From positions 1 to 42,692 of the forward strand of contig CAAGIL010000031.1 of the NCBI GenBank assembly GCA_900769905.1: a DNA stretch of 42,692 bases, written 5' to 3'. The DNA is from Rikenellaceae bacterium (GTDB lineage Bacteria; Bacteroidota; Bacteroidia; Bacteroidales; UBA932). Positions 1 to 8,559 of the stretch are shown here, one piece after another (the first letter of the stretch is position 1; each line of letters opens with the position of its first letter). A program made the translations under genes and the position numbers. The notes beneath the pieces are model-generated. The model worked only from the letters and a program-made list of their open reading frames with translations. It searched no databases and was not told where the DNA came from.

Positions 1-1323
1 ATACTGGAGAAAATCTGGAAGGACTGGGAGGCGTTCGCGAAGTACGCGTTCAACAAGTCCCACGCCACCTGCTATGCCTGGGTGAGCTACCAGACCGCCT
101 GGCTCAAGGCCCACTACCCTTCCGAGTTCCAGGCATCCAACCTTACGCAGAACATCTCCAATATGGAGGAGATGAAGGAAATTATGGCCGACTGCCGCAA
201 GGCGGGCATCAAGGTGCTCAGCCCGGACGTGAACGAGTCCGATGCGCAGTTCTCCGTGAACCGCCAGGGCGACGTGCGTTTCGGCCTGGGCGGACTCAAG
301 GGCTTCGGCGAGAACGTGGTGAACGCTATCATCGCGGAGCGCGAGGCCAACGGCAGCTTCAAGGACCTGTTCGACTTTATGGAAAGGATGGGCAATGCAG
401 TCGGACGCAAGCCGCTGGAGACCCTGGTGTACTCCGGGGCGCTGGATTCCTTCGGGCTCAAGCGTATGCAATATTTCACCGCGGGCAAGAGCGGCGAGCT
501 TTTCATCGACGAGCTGGTGCGCTACTCCGTGCTCTTCCGCAACGACACCCTGAACAGCGAGTCATCCCTGTTCGGCGACGTGGAGGAGCTGAAGCCGGTG
601 AGGCCTGAAGCGCCAATGTTCGTAGGAGAGGAGGACACGCTGGAGCTGCTCCAGAAGGAGAAGGAGTTCGTGGGGATGTACCTTTCCTCCCACCCTCTCG
701 ACAGGTATCGTTTTGAGATAGAGCGCTTTGCATCTCCGTTGAGCGAGCTTTCCGAGCTCATTGACCAGAGCGACAAGGAAGGCAAGTCAAGGAAGGCGAG
801 GGTGGCCGGAATCATCACCGACATCAAGACCCTGACCACCAAGTCGGGCTCCCCGGGAGCAAAGATCATACTCGAGGACTTCAGCGGCAACTATGAGTTC
901 GCCCTCTTCGGCAAGGACTACCAGCAGTTCTTCCCTATGCTCCAGCTGCATTCGCAGGTGTTCGTGGAAGGAGAGATTGCGCCGAGATACCGCATCTCCC
1001 CGGAGGAGGCCGCGGCTGGCAAGAAGGCCCCTTACGAGTTCAAGTTCAAGACCATTTCCCTGCTGGGACTGGTCAGCGAGAGCCTTGTGTCAAGTTTCGA
1101 CATACTCGTGGACACGGCCACTCTCAATGTGGACTTCAGGAAGAAGCTTATGCAGCTCCTCAAGGGCTACAAGGGAAAGACCCGCGTGGGCATAAGGGTC
1201 AGCGACAAGCAGAGCGGCTACAGCATACCTTTCTACTCCAAGAAGTTCTCCGTGCGCGTCTGTCAGGACCTCATCGACGAGGCCTCCCGCCTGGGCCTCA
1301 TCTTCAACATCACCACGAAGTAG
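1..1323 (+). CDS. dnaE: DNA polymerase III alpha subunit, C-terminal part (5' truncated by window)
   Basis: The reading frame is open from base 1 and ends at TAG 1321-1323, so only the last 440 codons are present. It begins in the conserved polymerase segment FAKYAFNKSHATCYAWVSYQ, which is diagnostic for DnaE. A helix-hairpin-helix-like region follows (FGLGGLKGFGENVVNAIIAE), then an OB-fold (ARVAGIITDIKTLTTKSGS) that in this family contacts single-stranded DNA. DnaE is the replicative polymerase catalytic subunit. The catalytic aspartates lie upstream of the window. A short GC hairpin at 1326-1338 follows the stop but lacks a T-tract. The GTG at 82 is an internal codon and not a start. A decayed partial dnaE lies at the other end of the window (40160-40597). 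Confidence 0.97.
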   Translation: MLEKIWKDWEAFAKYAFNKSHATCYAWVSYQTAWLKAHYPSEFQASNLTQNISNMEEMKEIMADCRKAGIKVLSPDVNESDAQFSVNRQGDVRFGLGGLKGFGENVVNAIIAEREANGSFKDLFDFMERMGNAVGRKPLETLVYSGALDSFGLKRMQYFTAGKSGELFIDELVRYSVLFRNDTLNSESSLFGDVEELKPVRPEAPMFVGEEDTLELLQKEKEFVGMYLSSHPLDRYRFEIERFASPLSELSELIDQSDKEGKSRKARVAGIITDIKTLTTKSGSPGAKIILEDFSGNYEFALFGKDYQQFFPMLQLHSQVFVEGEIAPRYRISPEEAAAGKKAPYEFKFKTISLLGLVSESLVSSFDILVDTATLNVDFRKKLMQLLKGYKGKTRVGIRVSDKQSGYSIPFYSKKFSVRVCQDLIDEASRLGLIFNITTK

Positions 1324-1380
1324 TTCCCGCTGCGCGGGGCGAGCTCACCCTTCTTTCGCTCCGCAACCGCACTTCCCGAT

Positions 1381-1547
1381 GGCTTCGCGGGATTAATTTC
1401 TGCATTTCCTGAGCCCAAACACCCCTCCTGCACCCCGTTTCAAGGCCTTCCCGGGATCAAATCACGTGTTTCCGAGCCCGCAGGCCCTTCCTGATGCCCT
1501 CGCGGGATCAAAACCAGTCATTCTGAGCCCTCAGCCCCTATCCGATG
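1381..1547. repeat. Degenerate tandem repeat, ~51-bp period, three units
   Basis: Three related units start near 1381, 1447 and 1498. Each carries a core like CGCGGGATCAA, a spacer, then TGAGCCC and a C-rich tail; the last two units are 51 bp apart. No convincing reading frame covers them. The same family, in the opposite orientation, occurs at 4446-4530 on the other side of bglX. This looks like a Bacteroidetes intergenic repeat (REP/BIME-like), but the family is not one I can name. Confidence 0.6.
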
Positions 1548-1560
1548 CCGCTTGCTTGGG

Positions 1561-1727
1561 CTTCGTGAAATTCACCTGCAACATCCTGTTTTTCTAACCG
1601 ATTGAATGTCAACATATTAACTTTTTAAAGTGTTGCAGGTGGAAGCAAATTGTGCTCACCTGCGCAGTTTAGAGAGCGTAACTTATTGATAATCAATAGC
1701 GGCCGTGCGCAGGTGAATTTCACGAAG
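1561..1727. repeat. 167-bp element with perfect 19-bp terminal inverted repeats
   Basis: CTTCGTGAAATTCACCTGC at 1561-1579 is repeated exactly, inverted, at 1709-1727. Two further perfect inverted pairs lie inside: 1573-1583 with 1631-1641 (11 bp, CACCTGCAACA) and 1657-1666 with 1706-1715 (10 bp, CACCTGCGCA). The element can therefore form either one long terminal stem or two side-by-side hairpins. It contains no gene. I see no clear target-site duplication. It resembles a MITE or a folded intergenic repeat. Confidence 0.6.
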
Positions 1728-1740
1728 GGTTGTTCGGAGC

Positions 1741-1935
1741 TGGCCAGTGCGATAGCTTCGCGCAGCGCCGGGGCTTGGGGTGGAACCCCAGTATGGATAA
1801 ACCGCCCCGGCCCGTGACTTTGACTCGCTTGAACCTGGCACTTTCCCCGCCATCAGGCGGACGCGGAGCGAAAGCAGGGTTGGCCTGTGAGATGGCTTCG
1901 CGCAGCGCCGGGGTTTGGGTTGGAACCCCAGTAAA
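1741..1935. repeat. Imperfect 55-bp direct repeat, two copies 140 bp apart
   Basis: Copies at 1741-1795 and 1881-1935 share GCTTCGCGCAGCGCCGGGG and a downstream GGAACCCCAGTA with few differences. A small hairpin of the form TGGGGT/ACCCCA sits in the first copy. The intervening sequence carries a palindrome CCGCCATCAGGCGG (1849-1862). No coding potential is convincing. Together with the two preceding repeats it fills the gene-free stretch 1324-1985. Confidence 0.55.
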
Positions 1936-1962
1936 AAAGAGACCGACCCAGAGGCCGGTCTC
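1933..1962 (-). terminator. Rho-independent terminator of bglX
   Basis: Read on the minus strand, GAGACCG (1956-1962) pairs with CGGTCTC (1939-1945) and is followed by six T residues (1933-1938). It lies 24 bases beyond the bglX stop, which is the expected place. Confidence 0.75.
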
Positions 1963-1985
1963 CGAAGGGCTATGAAGCGTCAAAT

Positions 1986-4358
1986 CTAGAGTTTGAACAT
2001 CACGGACTCGGTGCCTATGGTGGCGCGGAAGTCGCCCGGCTCGAGCACCCAGTTGAGGGCCTCATCCACGAAGGCGAGGTCCGCAACCTTCACGCAGAGT
2101 TCCACGGTCTTGCTCTCGCGCGGACCGAGCTCAACCTTGTCGAAGGCGCGGAGACGCTTCACGTCAGGGGTGAGGGTGGCCACGAGGTCGGAGATGTAGA
2201 GCAGCACAGGTTCCTTGACGGCACGGTCGGAGTTGTTGGTGACGGTCACCTGGAACTTGAGCACGTCGCTCTGCTCCACGAGCTTGAGCTCGGAAACACT
2301 GACCTCGGAGTATGAGAGTCCGTAGCCGAAAGGCCACTGGATAGGTGTGTCGGCGGCGTAGTTGTATGCGCCTTCCATAGTCTCCACGTATTCACAAGGC
2401 TTGCAGTCGTAGGTGATGAAGGAGCCGTGGTACTTAGGGTAGGTGTACGGGAGGCGGCCGGAGAAGTTTGCATCGCCGGCAAGGAGGTTGGCGAGTGCCA
2501 CTCCGCCGTAGTTGCCCGGGAGGAAGGTCTGCACGATGGCTGAGGAAAGAGGCACGATGTCGTTGATGAGACGAGGGCGGCCTTCATTCAGCACGAGGAT
2601 GACAGGCTTGCCGTATGCAGCGAGGGACTGAACCATTGCGATCTGGTTGGCGGAGAGGTTGAGGTCGTCGATGTTGCCCGGGGTCTCGGTGTATGAGTTC
2701 TCACCTACGCAGGCGATGATCACATCCGCGCGGGCAATCTTGTCGGCGGTGGAATTGCCGTTCTCGGCGAGGGTCTCAGGGAGCTGCTCGTCCTTGCGGA
2801 AGTCCTTTGCGTCGTAGCGTACCATCTCGCTGAACTCCACGTTCTCGGCGCCGAACTTGTCGGAAAGGGCCTCGTAGAAGCTGCGGTAGGCGCCGATCTG
2901 CCTTGCGATTTCGTCGGTCTGGTTACCCTGCCAGGTGTAGGTCCAGCCACCGTTCATAGGGCGGAAGTTGTTGGCGTTAGGACCGCAGACGAAAAGCTTG
3001 GTACCCGGCTTGAGCGGAAGCACCGAGCCTTCGTTCTTGAGCAGCACCATACACTCCTCGGCCATCGCAACGGCCTCCTGTGCAAAGGCTTCGCTGCCGA
3101 ATGCGCGATACATTGACTTGAGGTCGCGAGGCTGCATCTTGTTGCGCCTTCCCGCCTTCTGAGGGGCTTCGTAAGGGATATCCCAGGTGCTGCGGTCGAG
3201 CAGCCCCACGCGGATCTTGAGCCTGAGGATGCGGCTCACGGCATCGTCAATCCTGGACATAGGCACGCGTCCTTCCTGAACGAGCTCTTCGAGCAGGGTG
3301 CAGAAGTCGGTGGAATACGGTTCCATAGTCATATCTATACCTGCGTTGATGGCCATCTCAATGGCTCCCTTCTTGTCGGCGGCCACGTGGTCGCGACGCC
3401 AGATGTTGTCGATGTCAGCCCAGTCGGTGACGATCATACCGTCCCAGTCGAGGCCTTCCTTGAGCCACTCGGTGAGGAGCACGCGGTTGGCGTGGAAAGG
3501 TACGCCGTTGTTGTTGGAGGAGTTGACCATAATGCTGAGCGCACCTGCTTCGCAGCAGGCCTTGAAAGGCTGGAAATATTTCTCCATCAGCTCGCGGTAG
3601 GTCACGCTTGACGGGGTCCTGTCCTTTCCGCTCACTGCGGCACCGTAAGCGAGGTAGTGCTTGAGGCAGGCGGCCACGTTGTACATACCCACGTGGTTCG
3701 GATCCTCGCCCTGGAGGCCCCTGGTGAGTTCGGATGCCATCACGGCGTTGACGAGCACGTCCTCACCGAAGCTCTCCCACATACGCGGCCAGAGCGGAGA
3801 ACGGGCGATGTCCATTACCGGGGAATACACCCAAGGGATGAGGCAGGCGCGGCTCTCGTATGCGGTGATTTCACCAATGCGGCGAGGGATTGCCGGGTTG
3901 AACGAGGCACCCTGGGCGATTTCCTGAGGGAAGAGGGTTGCTCCCCAGGAGTAGCTGGCGCCGTGGATCTGGTCCACGCCGTAGATTTCAGGGATACCGC
4001 ACATCTCTTCGGATGCGCTGTTGAGGGTGCGGATGATGGTGGACCAGGCCTCAGGGGTCTGAGCCACTCCGGCAGGGACGTTGAGGATTGAGCCCACCTT
4101 GTACTCTCCGAAGACGGTCTTTACCGCGTCGGCAGAGAGTTTTCCGTCGGCGATGGTTTCCCCGCCCTGACGCCACGGAGAAGGAGATACCACGTCGATG
4201 GCGAGCTCGCACATCTGGCCGATCTTCTCCTTGAGGGTCATCTTTGAAAGTATGGTCTCAATCTGAGACTCAATCTGCTCATCACGCTGGATGCATTGTG
4301 CGCCCGCTCCGTAAACTCCGGCGAGCGCAAGGATGGTGAGAAGGACTTTTTTCATCAA
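1986..4358 (-). CDS. bglX: Secreted beta-glucosidase, glycoside hydrolase family 3
   Basis: This 790-residue protein has a signal peptide (about residues 1-20, MMKKVLLTILALAGVYGAGA) and the full BglX layout: an N-terminal TIM barrel, a middle alpha/beta sandwich and a C-terminal fibronectin III-like domain. Visible landmarks are IYGVDQIHGASY (125-136), the KHY motif (233-235) and GMIVTDWADI, where Asp312 is the expected nucleophile. GH3 enzymes of this type release glucose or xylose from the non-reducing ends of beta-linked oligosaccharides. Here that would happen in the periplasm or at the surface. The gene stands alone, with its own promoter (4385-4416) and terminator (1933-1962), and is bracketed by inverted copies of one repeat family. 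The exact substrate cannot be read from sequence. Confidence 0.95.
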   Translation of the reverse strand: MMKKVLLTILALAGVYGAGAQCIQRDEQIESQIETILSKMTLKEKIGQMCELAIDVVSPSPWRQGGETIADGKLSADAVKTVFGEYKVGSILNVPAGVAQTPEAWSTIIRTLNSASEEMCGIPEIYGVDQIHGASYSWGATLFPQEIAQGASFNPAIPRRIGEITAYESRACLIPWVYSPVMDIARSPLWPRMWESFGEDVLVNAVMASELTRGLQGEDPNHVGMYNVAACLKHYLAYGAAVSGKDRTPSSVTYRELMEKYFQPFKACCEAGALSIMVNSSNNNGVPFHANRVLLTEWLKEGLDWDGMIVTDWADIDNIWRRDHVAADKKGAIEMAINAGIDMTMEPYSTDFCTLLEELVQEGRVPMSRIDDAVSRILRLKIRVGLLDRSTWDIPYEAPQKAGRRNKMQPRDLKSMYRAFGSEAFAQEAVAMAEECMVLLKNEGSVLPLKPGTKLFVCGPNANNFRPMNGGWTYTWQGNQTDEIARQIGAYRSFYEALSDKFGAENVEFSEMVRYDAKDFRKDEQLPETLAENGNSTADKIARADVIIACVGENSYTETPGNIDDLNLSANQIAMVQSLAAYGKPVILVLNEGRPRLINDIVPLSSAIVQTFLPGNYGGVALANLLAGDANFSGRLPYTYPKYHGSFITYDCKPCEYVETMEGAYNYAADTPIQWPFGYGLSYSEVSVSELKLVEQSDVLKFQVTVTNNSDRAVKEPVLLYISDLVATLTPDVKRLRAFDKVELGPRESKTVELCVKVADLAFVDEALNWVLEPGDFRATIGTESVMFKL

Positions 4359-4384
4359 AAATCTGGTTTGTATTAGTTATGATA

Positions 4385-4416
4385 CAAAGATAGCGATTCG
4401 CGGGCAGATTAGCAAA
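4385..4416 (-). promoter_or_regulatory. Bacteroidetes-type promoter of bglX
   Basis: On the minus strand TTTG (4413-4416) is followed, 20 bases later, by TATCTTTG (4385-4392). This matches the Bacteroidetes sigma-ABfr consensus TTTG-N19-21-TAnnTTTG. It lies 27 bases before the bglX start codon. Confidence 0.75.
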
Positions 4417-4445
4417 AGGGGATTTATCCCGGCCTCGAGCGGCAC

Positions 4446-4530
4446 CGGGATTGGTAATGAGGTTTTTGAGCCCGGGAGGCCACCGGGAAGGGGCTGCGGG
4501 CTCGGAATAACTGGTTTTGAGTCCGGGAGG
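4446..4530. repeat. Two units of the same ~51-bp-period repeat, inverted relative to 1381-1547
   Basis: The unit at 4498-4530 (core AATAACTGGTTTTGA, then CCGGGAGG) matches the reverse complement of the 1498-1535 unit at roughly 30 of 38 positions. A second, more diverged unit precedes it at 4446-4479 at the same ~51-bp spacing. The remainder of the 4359-4615 gap holds the bglX promoter and otherwise nothing I recognise. Confidence 0.55.
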
Positions 4531-4615
4531 ACCTTGGAACGGCATCGTGCAGTGCATTCTCGTTGCCGAACATTAGGATACCGGAAAGCGGCAAAACTTG
4601 TTTTTTAGCGATTAC

Positions 4616-6142
4616 CTAGTCGTTGAAGTATGTGCAGAGGCCGTAGTAGGAGATGTAGTTGGAATAGCGCACTTCGTAGAAGACTTTCGAGCCACTGTTG
4701 ATTTTGTATGTCGCAGCTCTGTCCAGCCCCTTTGTGTCGTACACGGTAGAGGCGCGGCGGTCGCCGTTATTGCGGCTGCGGTAAATATGGAGTTTTGTCA
4801 CACTCTGATCTGGTTCGTAGATGGCGGATACTGTTTTGACATACTCATATTCCCTTGTCGTTTCGCTCTTGCGGACCGGATTGTCGGACGAGTTGGTGTA
4901 CGGATTATTGTTTTGCGAAGAACTTCCTGGAGTATATGCGCTTTGCCCGACCTGGCCGGTGGCACTGGTGTCCAAAAGCCCGGAATCCATGATTTCATTG
5001 GCCGCGAGCATGGTGTACGCTATGCCTTCCGCTATGCCGTTCATGAGCGCCGCACCGACATTTGATTTTTTGGCATAAGTCCCGGCATCATATAATGCAC
5101 ACATGTACTGTGCCGGGGGATAACCTTTGTCTGCGAGTGCCTTAAAGGCCGGAAATGCCTTTGCTTCCCCGCGGCTTTCAAAACCCGGGAGATTGTTTAT
5201 GCCCTTATACATCTGCCTCATGTCATAGACAAATTCACTTGGCAGATATCCGGCTTCCATTGAACGTTTATAGAGTTCCATCGCGGCCCGCTTGTCTCCG
5301 CTTTCTTCATACACTCCGGCCAGCGCATACATGGATGGCGTGTGACCGAGAGAGCAGTTCTTGTCCAGCAGTTTCTCCGCCCCGTCATAGTCGTGTTTGA
5401 AAATCAAGCGCAAGGCCTCGTAGTAATCTGTCCGGATTCCTTCCGGGACATCGTTCGTCCTATTGTAGGATACGGCATAGATTCTTTCGTAGTTTCTCTC
5501 TTTGACCCACGGGTAGGTCAACTCGGGGTCGTCATAATTCAGCGCATAATAGTAACAAGCCTTATCCATGTCAACAGGAGTTCCTATGCCTGTCAGAAAG
5601 CATGTCGCTATTATGCCGTTGAATATAGGCATGGCGGCATGGGCTTTACAGTACAATTCGAAGGCTTTCGCCTCGTTTTCTTCTACTCCGTCACCTTTCA
5701 GGTAGGCGTTTGCAAGATTGATGGTAAAGCTCACCCTGTCAGAGACCGAAAGCTGTGACTCTGGCGCCTTATTCAATGCGTCTTCAAGTATTTTTGCACC
5801 CCGGACCTTGATGGAGTCCGGATTGTAGCCGACCATCATACTCAAGCCGTAACACGCGGAACAATACACCTCCCAGGAAGGCTCTTGGGTACATGCCTGC
5901 TCATAAGCTTCTGTAATACGATTCAGTCTTTTCTGGCTGAATTTGGAGGATATTATGGCATTATTATACCGGTATACGAAAGTGTGCACCGCCGCAGGAT
6001 ACTCGCTTATGATTTCATCTATGTTTATTACGACAGGTTTGTCAAAATCCTGGGCATTCGCATGGATGGGCATGAGAACAGAAGCGATGATGACTGACAG
6101 GACAGAAGCGATGACGGCAGATATTGCTTTGCGGTATTTCAT
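4616..6142 (-). CDS. Secreted Sel1-like (TPR-type) repeat protein
   Basis: This is a 508-residue protein with an N-terminal signal peptide (about 1-30, ending MPIHANAQ). Several Sel1-like repeats are visible: ANAYLKGDGVEENEAKAFEL, TGIGTPVDMDKACYYYAL, LAGVYEESGDKRAAMELYKR and KGYPPAQYMCALYDAGTYAK. The C-terminal third is Ser/Asn/Tyr-rich with no repeats and may be a separate beta-rich domain. Sel1 repeats are helical hairpins that mediate protein-protein contacts; no enzymatic motif is present. A -7-like element TACCTTTA lies at 6167-6174 on the minus strand, with no good -33 box. The gene is not in an operon and its function is unknown. Confidence 0.8.
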   Translation of the reverse strand: MKYRKAISAVIASVLSVIIASVLMPIHANAQDFDKPVVINIDEIISEYPAAVHTFVYRYNNAIISSKFSQKRLNRITEAYEQACTQEPSWEVYCSACYGLSMMVGYNPDSIKVRGAKILEDALNKAPESQLSVSDRVSFTINLANAYLKGDGVEENEAKAFELYCKAHAAMPIFNGIIATCFLTGIGTPVDMDKACYYYALNYDDPELTYPWVKERNYERIYAVSYNRTNDVPEGIRTDYYEALRLIFKHDYDGAEKLLDKNCSLGHTPSMYALAGVYEESGDKRAAMELYKRSMEAGYLPSEFVYDMRQMYKGINNLPGFESRGEAKAFPAFKALADKGYPPAQYMCALYDAGTYAKKSNVGAALMNGIAEGIAYTMLAANEIMDSGLLDTSATGQVGQSAYTPGSSSQNNNPYTNSSDNPVRKSETTREYEYVKTVSAIYEPDQSVTKLHIYRSRNNGDRRASTVYDTKGLDRAATYKINSGSKVFYEVRYSNYISYYGLCTYFND

Positions 6143-6152
6143 AAGTGGTTAT

Positions 6153-6347
6153 TTATGTAAGTGTTGTAAAGGTACATAAATATTGGGTATTCTGTAAAGT
6201 ATAATGGACAGCCCCATTTACGGCATATTGACTTTTATTCTTGATCTCGGAGTTTGGAGCCTCTTGCTCAATAAAATAATTGAGTTCGTAATGCTTTAAC
6301 CAGCTGTTGGCAAGGTCGGCTATCTGGGGTTCTACGGATTGGGCCAT
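6153..6347 (-). pseudogene. Remnant of a restriction-modification gene (5' end with internal deletion)
   Basis: A 64-codon frame encodes LADLANSWLKHYELNYFIEQ-like sequence followed by YAVNGAVHY. From memory, Bacteroidetes type I restriction-modification (HsdM-like) proteins carry a similar N-terminal EQE-LN-EI stretch and, some 60 residues later, a YAVNGAVHYAN segment. If so, this frame joins two pieces of one gene across an internal deletion and then ends. A good -7 element, TAAATTTG (minus strand, 6376-6383), precedes it, so the original promoter may survive. An alternative is a novel 64-residue protein. The interval 6384-6587 holds nothing else I can support. Confidence 0.4.
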
Positions 6348-6587
6348 TATATGAGTATTTTTATTTTGCTATTTGCAAATTTAGCGTTTTTAACGGGAAT
6401 AACCAGCAGTAAAGTGCGGCAACGTGATTGTAAGGACAAAAAGACCGATAGTTGGCTGGGCCGAGTCGTGAAAAGGAGAGGACGGCAGCAAGAACAGCAA
6501 TTACATACTTGCAGAGGATAAATAATTGATTTTAGCATAGTCAATGTGACTTATACTGATTTCGGTTGACCAGTAAGCATCCGACGA

Positions 6588-6635
6588 AAAATGGTAGTTA
6601 ATTTTTGCAAAGTTAGCTACCATTTTATATCTTTG
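6588..6635 (+). promoter_or_regulatory. AbiE promoter embedded in a palindromic operator
   Basis: Inverted arms AAAATGGTAGTTAA (6588-6601) and TTAGCTACCATTTT (6613-6626) match at 13 of 14 positions. The loop contains the -33 box TTTG (6604-6607). The -7 box TATCTTTG (6628-6635) begins one base after the right arm, giving the ideal 20-base spacing. A protein bound to the palindrome would block the promoter. AbiEi-family antitoxins are known to repress their own operons by binding inverted repeats, so AbiEi is the likely ligand. A near-identical copy lies at 8560-8600. Confidence 0.75.
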
Positions 6636-6657
6636 TATCCATTAAAAGTGCCGACCA

Positions 6658-7311
6658 ATGAGGACGAAGGACATACACGAACGCATTGCATCCCTGGATG
6701 GGGGCAGCATTATCTTTGCAACAGACTTTCTGGACTTATGTACAGAAAGGCAGGCGGGTCGTGTGCTTACAGAACTGGAAGCAAAGGGCGAAATCAAGCG
6801 GCTTGCGCGCGGTATTTATTGCAAGCCTACGGTCACACGCTTTGGGCTTCTTTTCCCAGATATCAGTAAGATTATCGAGGCTGTAGCACAGCGAGACCAT
6901 GCACAGGTATTGCCTTCCGGATATACCGCCGCCAATATGCTTGGACTATCCTCCCAGGTCCCTATGACTTATACCTATATTACTTCCGGCTCTGCCCGCC
7001 TGCTTACCATCGATGGCAAGACCATCAAACTACAGCGGGCCGTTCCACGAAACTTTGCCTACAAGACACGGCTCGCCGCACTCATTGTGCAGGCGCTGAA
7101 GGCTACTGGGGCAGAGAACATCGGTACGGAAGAAATCTCGGCCCTAAAAAAAGCTATTGACAAGCATCCGGATCAAGAATCCCTCCTAAGTGATGTGACC
7201 CTGATGCCAGTCTGGATAAAAACCATAATAACCCCTTACTGTAACTATGAGCAAATGGATAAATCTGGACCTTGCAGAACGGCGTATCATTCTGCAGTCC
7301 GTAGAAGATGA
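6658..7311 (+). CDS. abiEi: AbiEi-type antitoxin (DUF6088 family)
   Basis: This 217-residue protein starts at ATG 6658, 23 bases after the -7 box. The first ~65 residues form a winged-helix-like segment (DIHERIASLDGGSIIFATDF ... GRVLTELEAKGEIKRLARGI), and the remainder (SGYTAANMLGLSSQVPMTYT) is typical of the antitoxin's C-terminal region. AbiEi proteins neutralise the AbiEii nucleotidyltransferase without forming a stable complex (type IV toxin-antitoxin) and autorepress the operon; the system can give abortive infection against phage. The 3' end overlaps the toxin gene by 65 bases in another frame, which implies translational coupling. The last ~20 residues, inside the overlap, are probably not conserved. 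Confidence 0.85.
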   Translation: MRTKDIHERIASLDGGSIIFATDFLDLCTERQAGRVLTELEAKGEIKRLARGIYCKPTVTRFGLLFPDISKIIEAVAQRDHAQVLPSGYTAANMLGLSSQVPMTYTYITSGSARLLTIDGKTIKLQRAVPRNFAYKTRLAALIVQALKATGAENIGTEEISALKKAIDKHPDQESLLSDVTLMPVWIKTIITPYCNYEQMDKSGPCRTAYHSAVRRR

Positions 7312-8284
7312 AGAAAAACTCCAGCAAGTCGCCGCTATCGAAAAAGACTGGTGGGTCACCGCCACACTCAAGGCGCTATTTCAGACCTCCTGCAAGGATT
7401 CGCTAAGTTTCAAGGGTGGTACAAGTCTTTCCAAAGGATGGAACATCATTTCTCGACTTAGTGAAGACATCGATGTTGCCCTGGATCATTCCTTCTTCGG
7501 TATGGAGCGAACCAACAAATTTCAGCGCGACAATCTCTGCCGTAAAGCTCGGGCCTACATCATTACCATCCTCAAAGATGAGCTCGACGCTAACCTCAAG
7601 AAAATGGGAGTCAATGGATACTCCATTGAAGCGGTCACAGAGCATATGACGAAGGATGGTCCGGTACACATCAACAGCAATACCGATCCTACCGTACTTC
7701 TGGTCCATTATAACTCCGTACTGGAAGAAGTTGAAGGCTACATCCCGCCGCGAGTCAAAGTGGAAATTGGATGCCTGGCCATGAACGAACCCACAGAGCC
7801 CCGGCCTATAGACACGCTTATTTCCAAGTTCTTTCCTGAAGAGGATAACGAACTGTCCTGCACCATCCGCACCGTTATTCCAACACGTACTTTCCTGGAG
7901 AAAGTGTTCCTCCTCACTGAAGAATTCCAGAAAGCTAAGCCTCGCTATCGTCGAATGAGCCGCCATCTCTATGACTTGGATTGTCTGATGGACACGCCTT
8001 ACGGTCGTGATGCGCTCGCAGACAATAAGCTGTACAACGCCATTGTGGAGCATCGAAAAACCTACTATAATCTCAAATACGTAGACTACGGTCTCCTTGC
8101 TCCGGACAAGATTAACTTTCTTCCTCCGGCATCAGAAATCGAGCACTGGAGAGCCGACTATACCGAGATGCAACACCACTTCATTTTCGGCCCAGCACCC
8201 TCCTTTGACAACCTGATGAAGCGGATGGAAGAACTCCGCGACCGCTTCCAGCAAGTCGCCCGGGCTTGCCGAAGCCAAATCTAA
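7247..8284 (+). CDS. abiEii: AbiEii/AbiGii-type nucleotidyltransferase toxin
   Basis: This 345-residue protein carries the DNA polymerase beta-type nucleotidyltransferase motif: FKGGTSLSKGW with GGTS at residues 57-60, followed by LSEDIDVAL with the metal-binding Asp pair at 74 and 76. A later ELSCTIRTVIPTRTFLEKVF stretch and the helix RRMSRHLYDLDCL fit the AbiEii family (DUF1814). Related toxins add nucleotides to target RNAs and halt growth. No catalytic residue appears lost, so the toxin is predicted active. It is the second gene of the AbiE pair and has no further gene downstream for 640 bases. Sure of family, not of target. Confidence 0.88.
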   Translation: MSKWINLDLAERRIILQSVEDEEKLQQVAAIEKDWWVTATLKALFQTSCKDSLSFKGGTSLSKGWNIISRLSEDIDVALDHSFFGMERTNKFQRDNLCRKARAYIITILKDELDANLKKMGVNGYSIEAVTEHMTKDGPVHINSNTDPTVLLVHYNSVLEEVEGYIPPRVKVEIGCLAMNEPTEPRPIDTLISKFFPEEDNELSCTIRTVIPTRTFLEKVFLLTEEFQKAKPRYRRMSRHLYDLDCLMDTPYGRDALADNKLYNAIVEHRKTYYNLKYVDYGLLAPDKINFLPPASEIEHWRADYTEMQHHFIFGPAPSFDNLMKRMEELRDRFQQVARACRSQI

Positions 8285-8559
8285 GCCCTGTACGATTGAT
8301 GAATAATATTCCGCAGTATTATCATCCGTTGTATCAGCCAACGAACTTTACAAACGTATGCACCCTCACTGATTTGCAAATGTCGGGGTGGGAGATTATA
8401 TTTGTGTGTCAGTAGGTTAATTGTCAAACTAGTGTAACGTCTTGACGACATATAGAAATTAACATTCAACGATCTTCGTGTACAATACCGATGTTGTTCC
8501 TTCCAATTCCAACTGGAGAACAGTGGTGAAGTATTGACAGGAGCGGACGCTTATGACAA

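Noticed and set aside
1381..1547. Possible CRISPR array
   Set aside because: Units are degenerate, too few, and have no conserved repeat with unique equal-length spacers; no cas genes are nearby.
1720..1983. Short frames of 81 and 87 codons over the direct repeats
   Set aside because: They run through the duplicated repeat and the bglX terminator and show no domain.
6339..6544. Two overlapping short frames of 60 and 65 codons on opposite strands
   Set aside because: No homology pattern, unusual composition, and they cross the promoter of the R-M remnant.
8281..8469. 62-codon minus-strand frame after abiEii
   Set aside because: No recognisable motif, no promoter, and an overlap with the toxin gene's stop.
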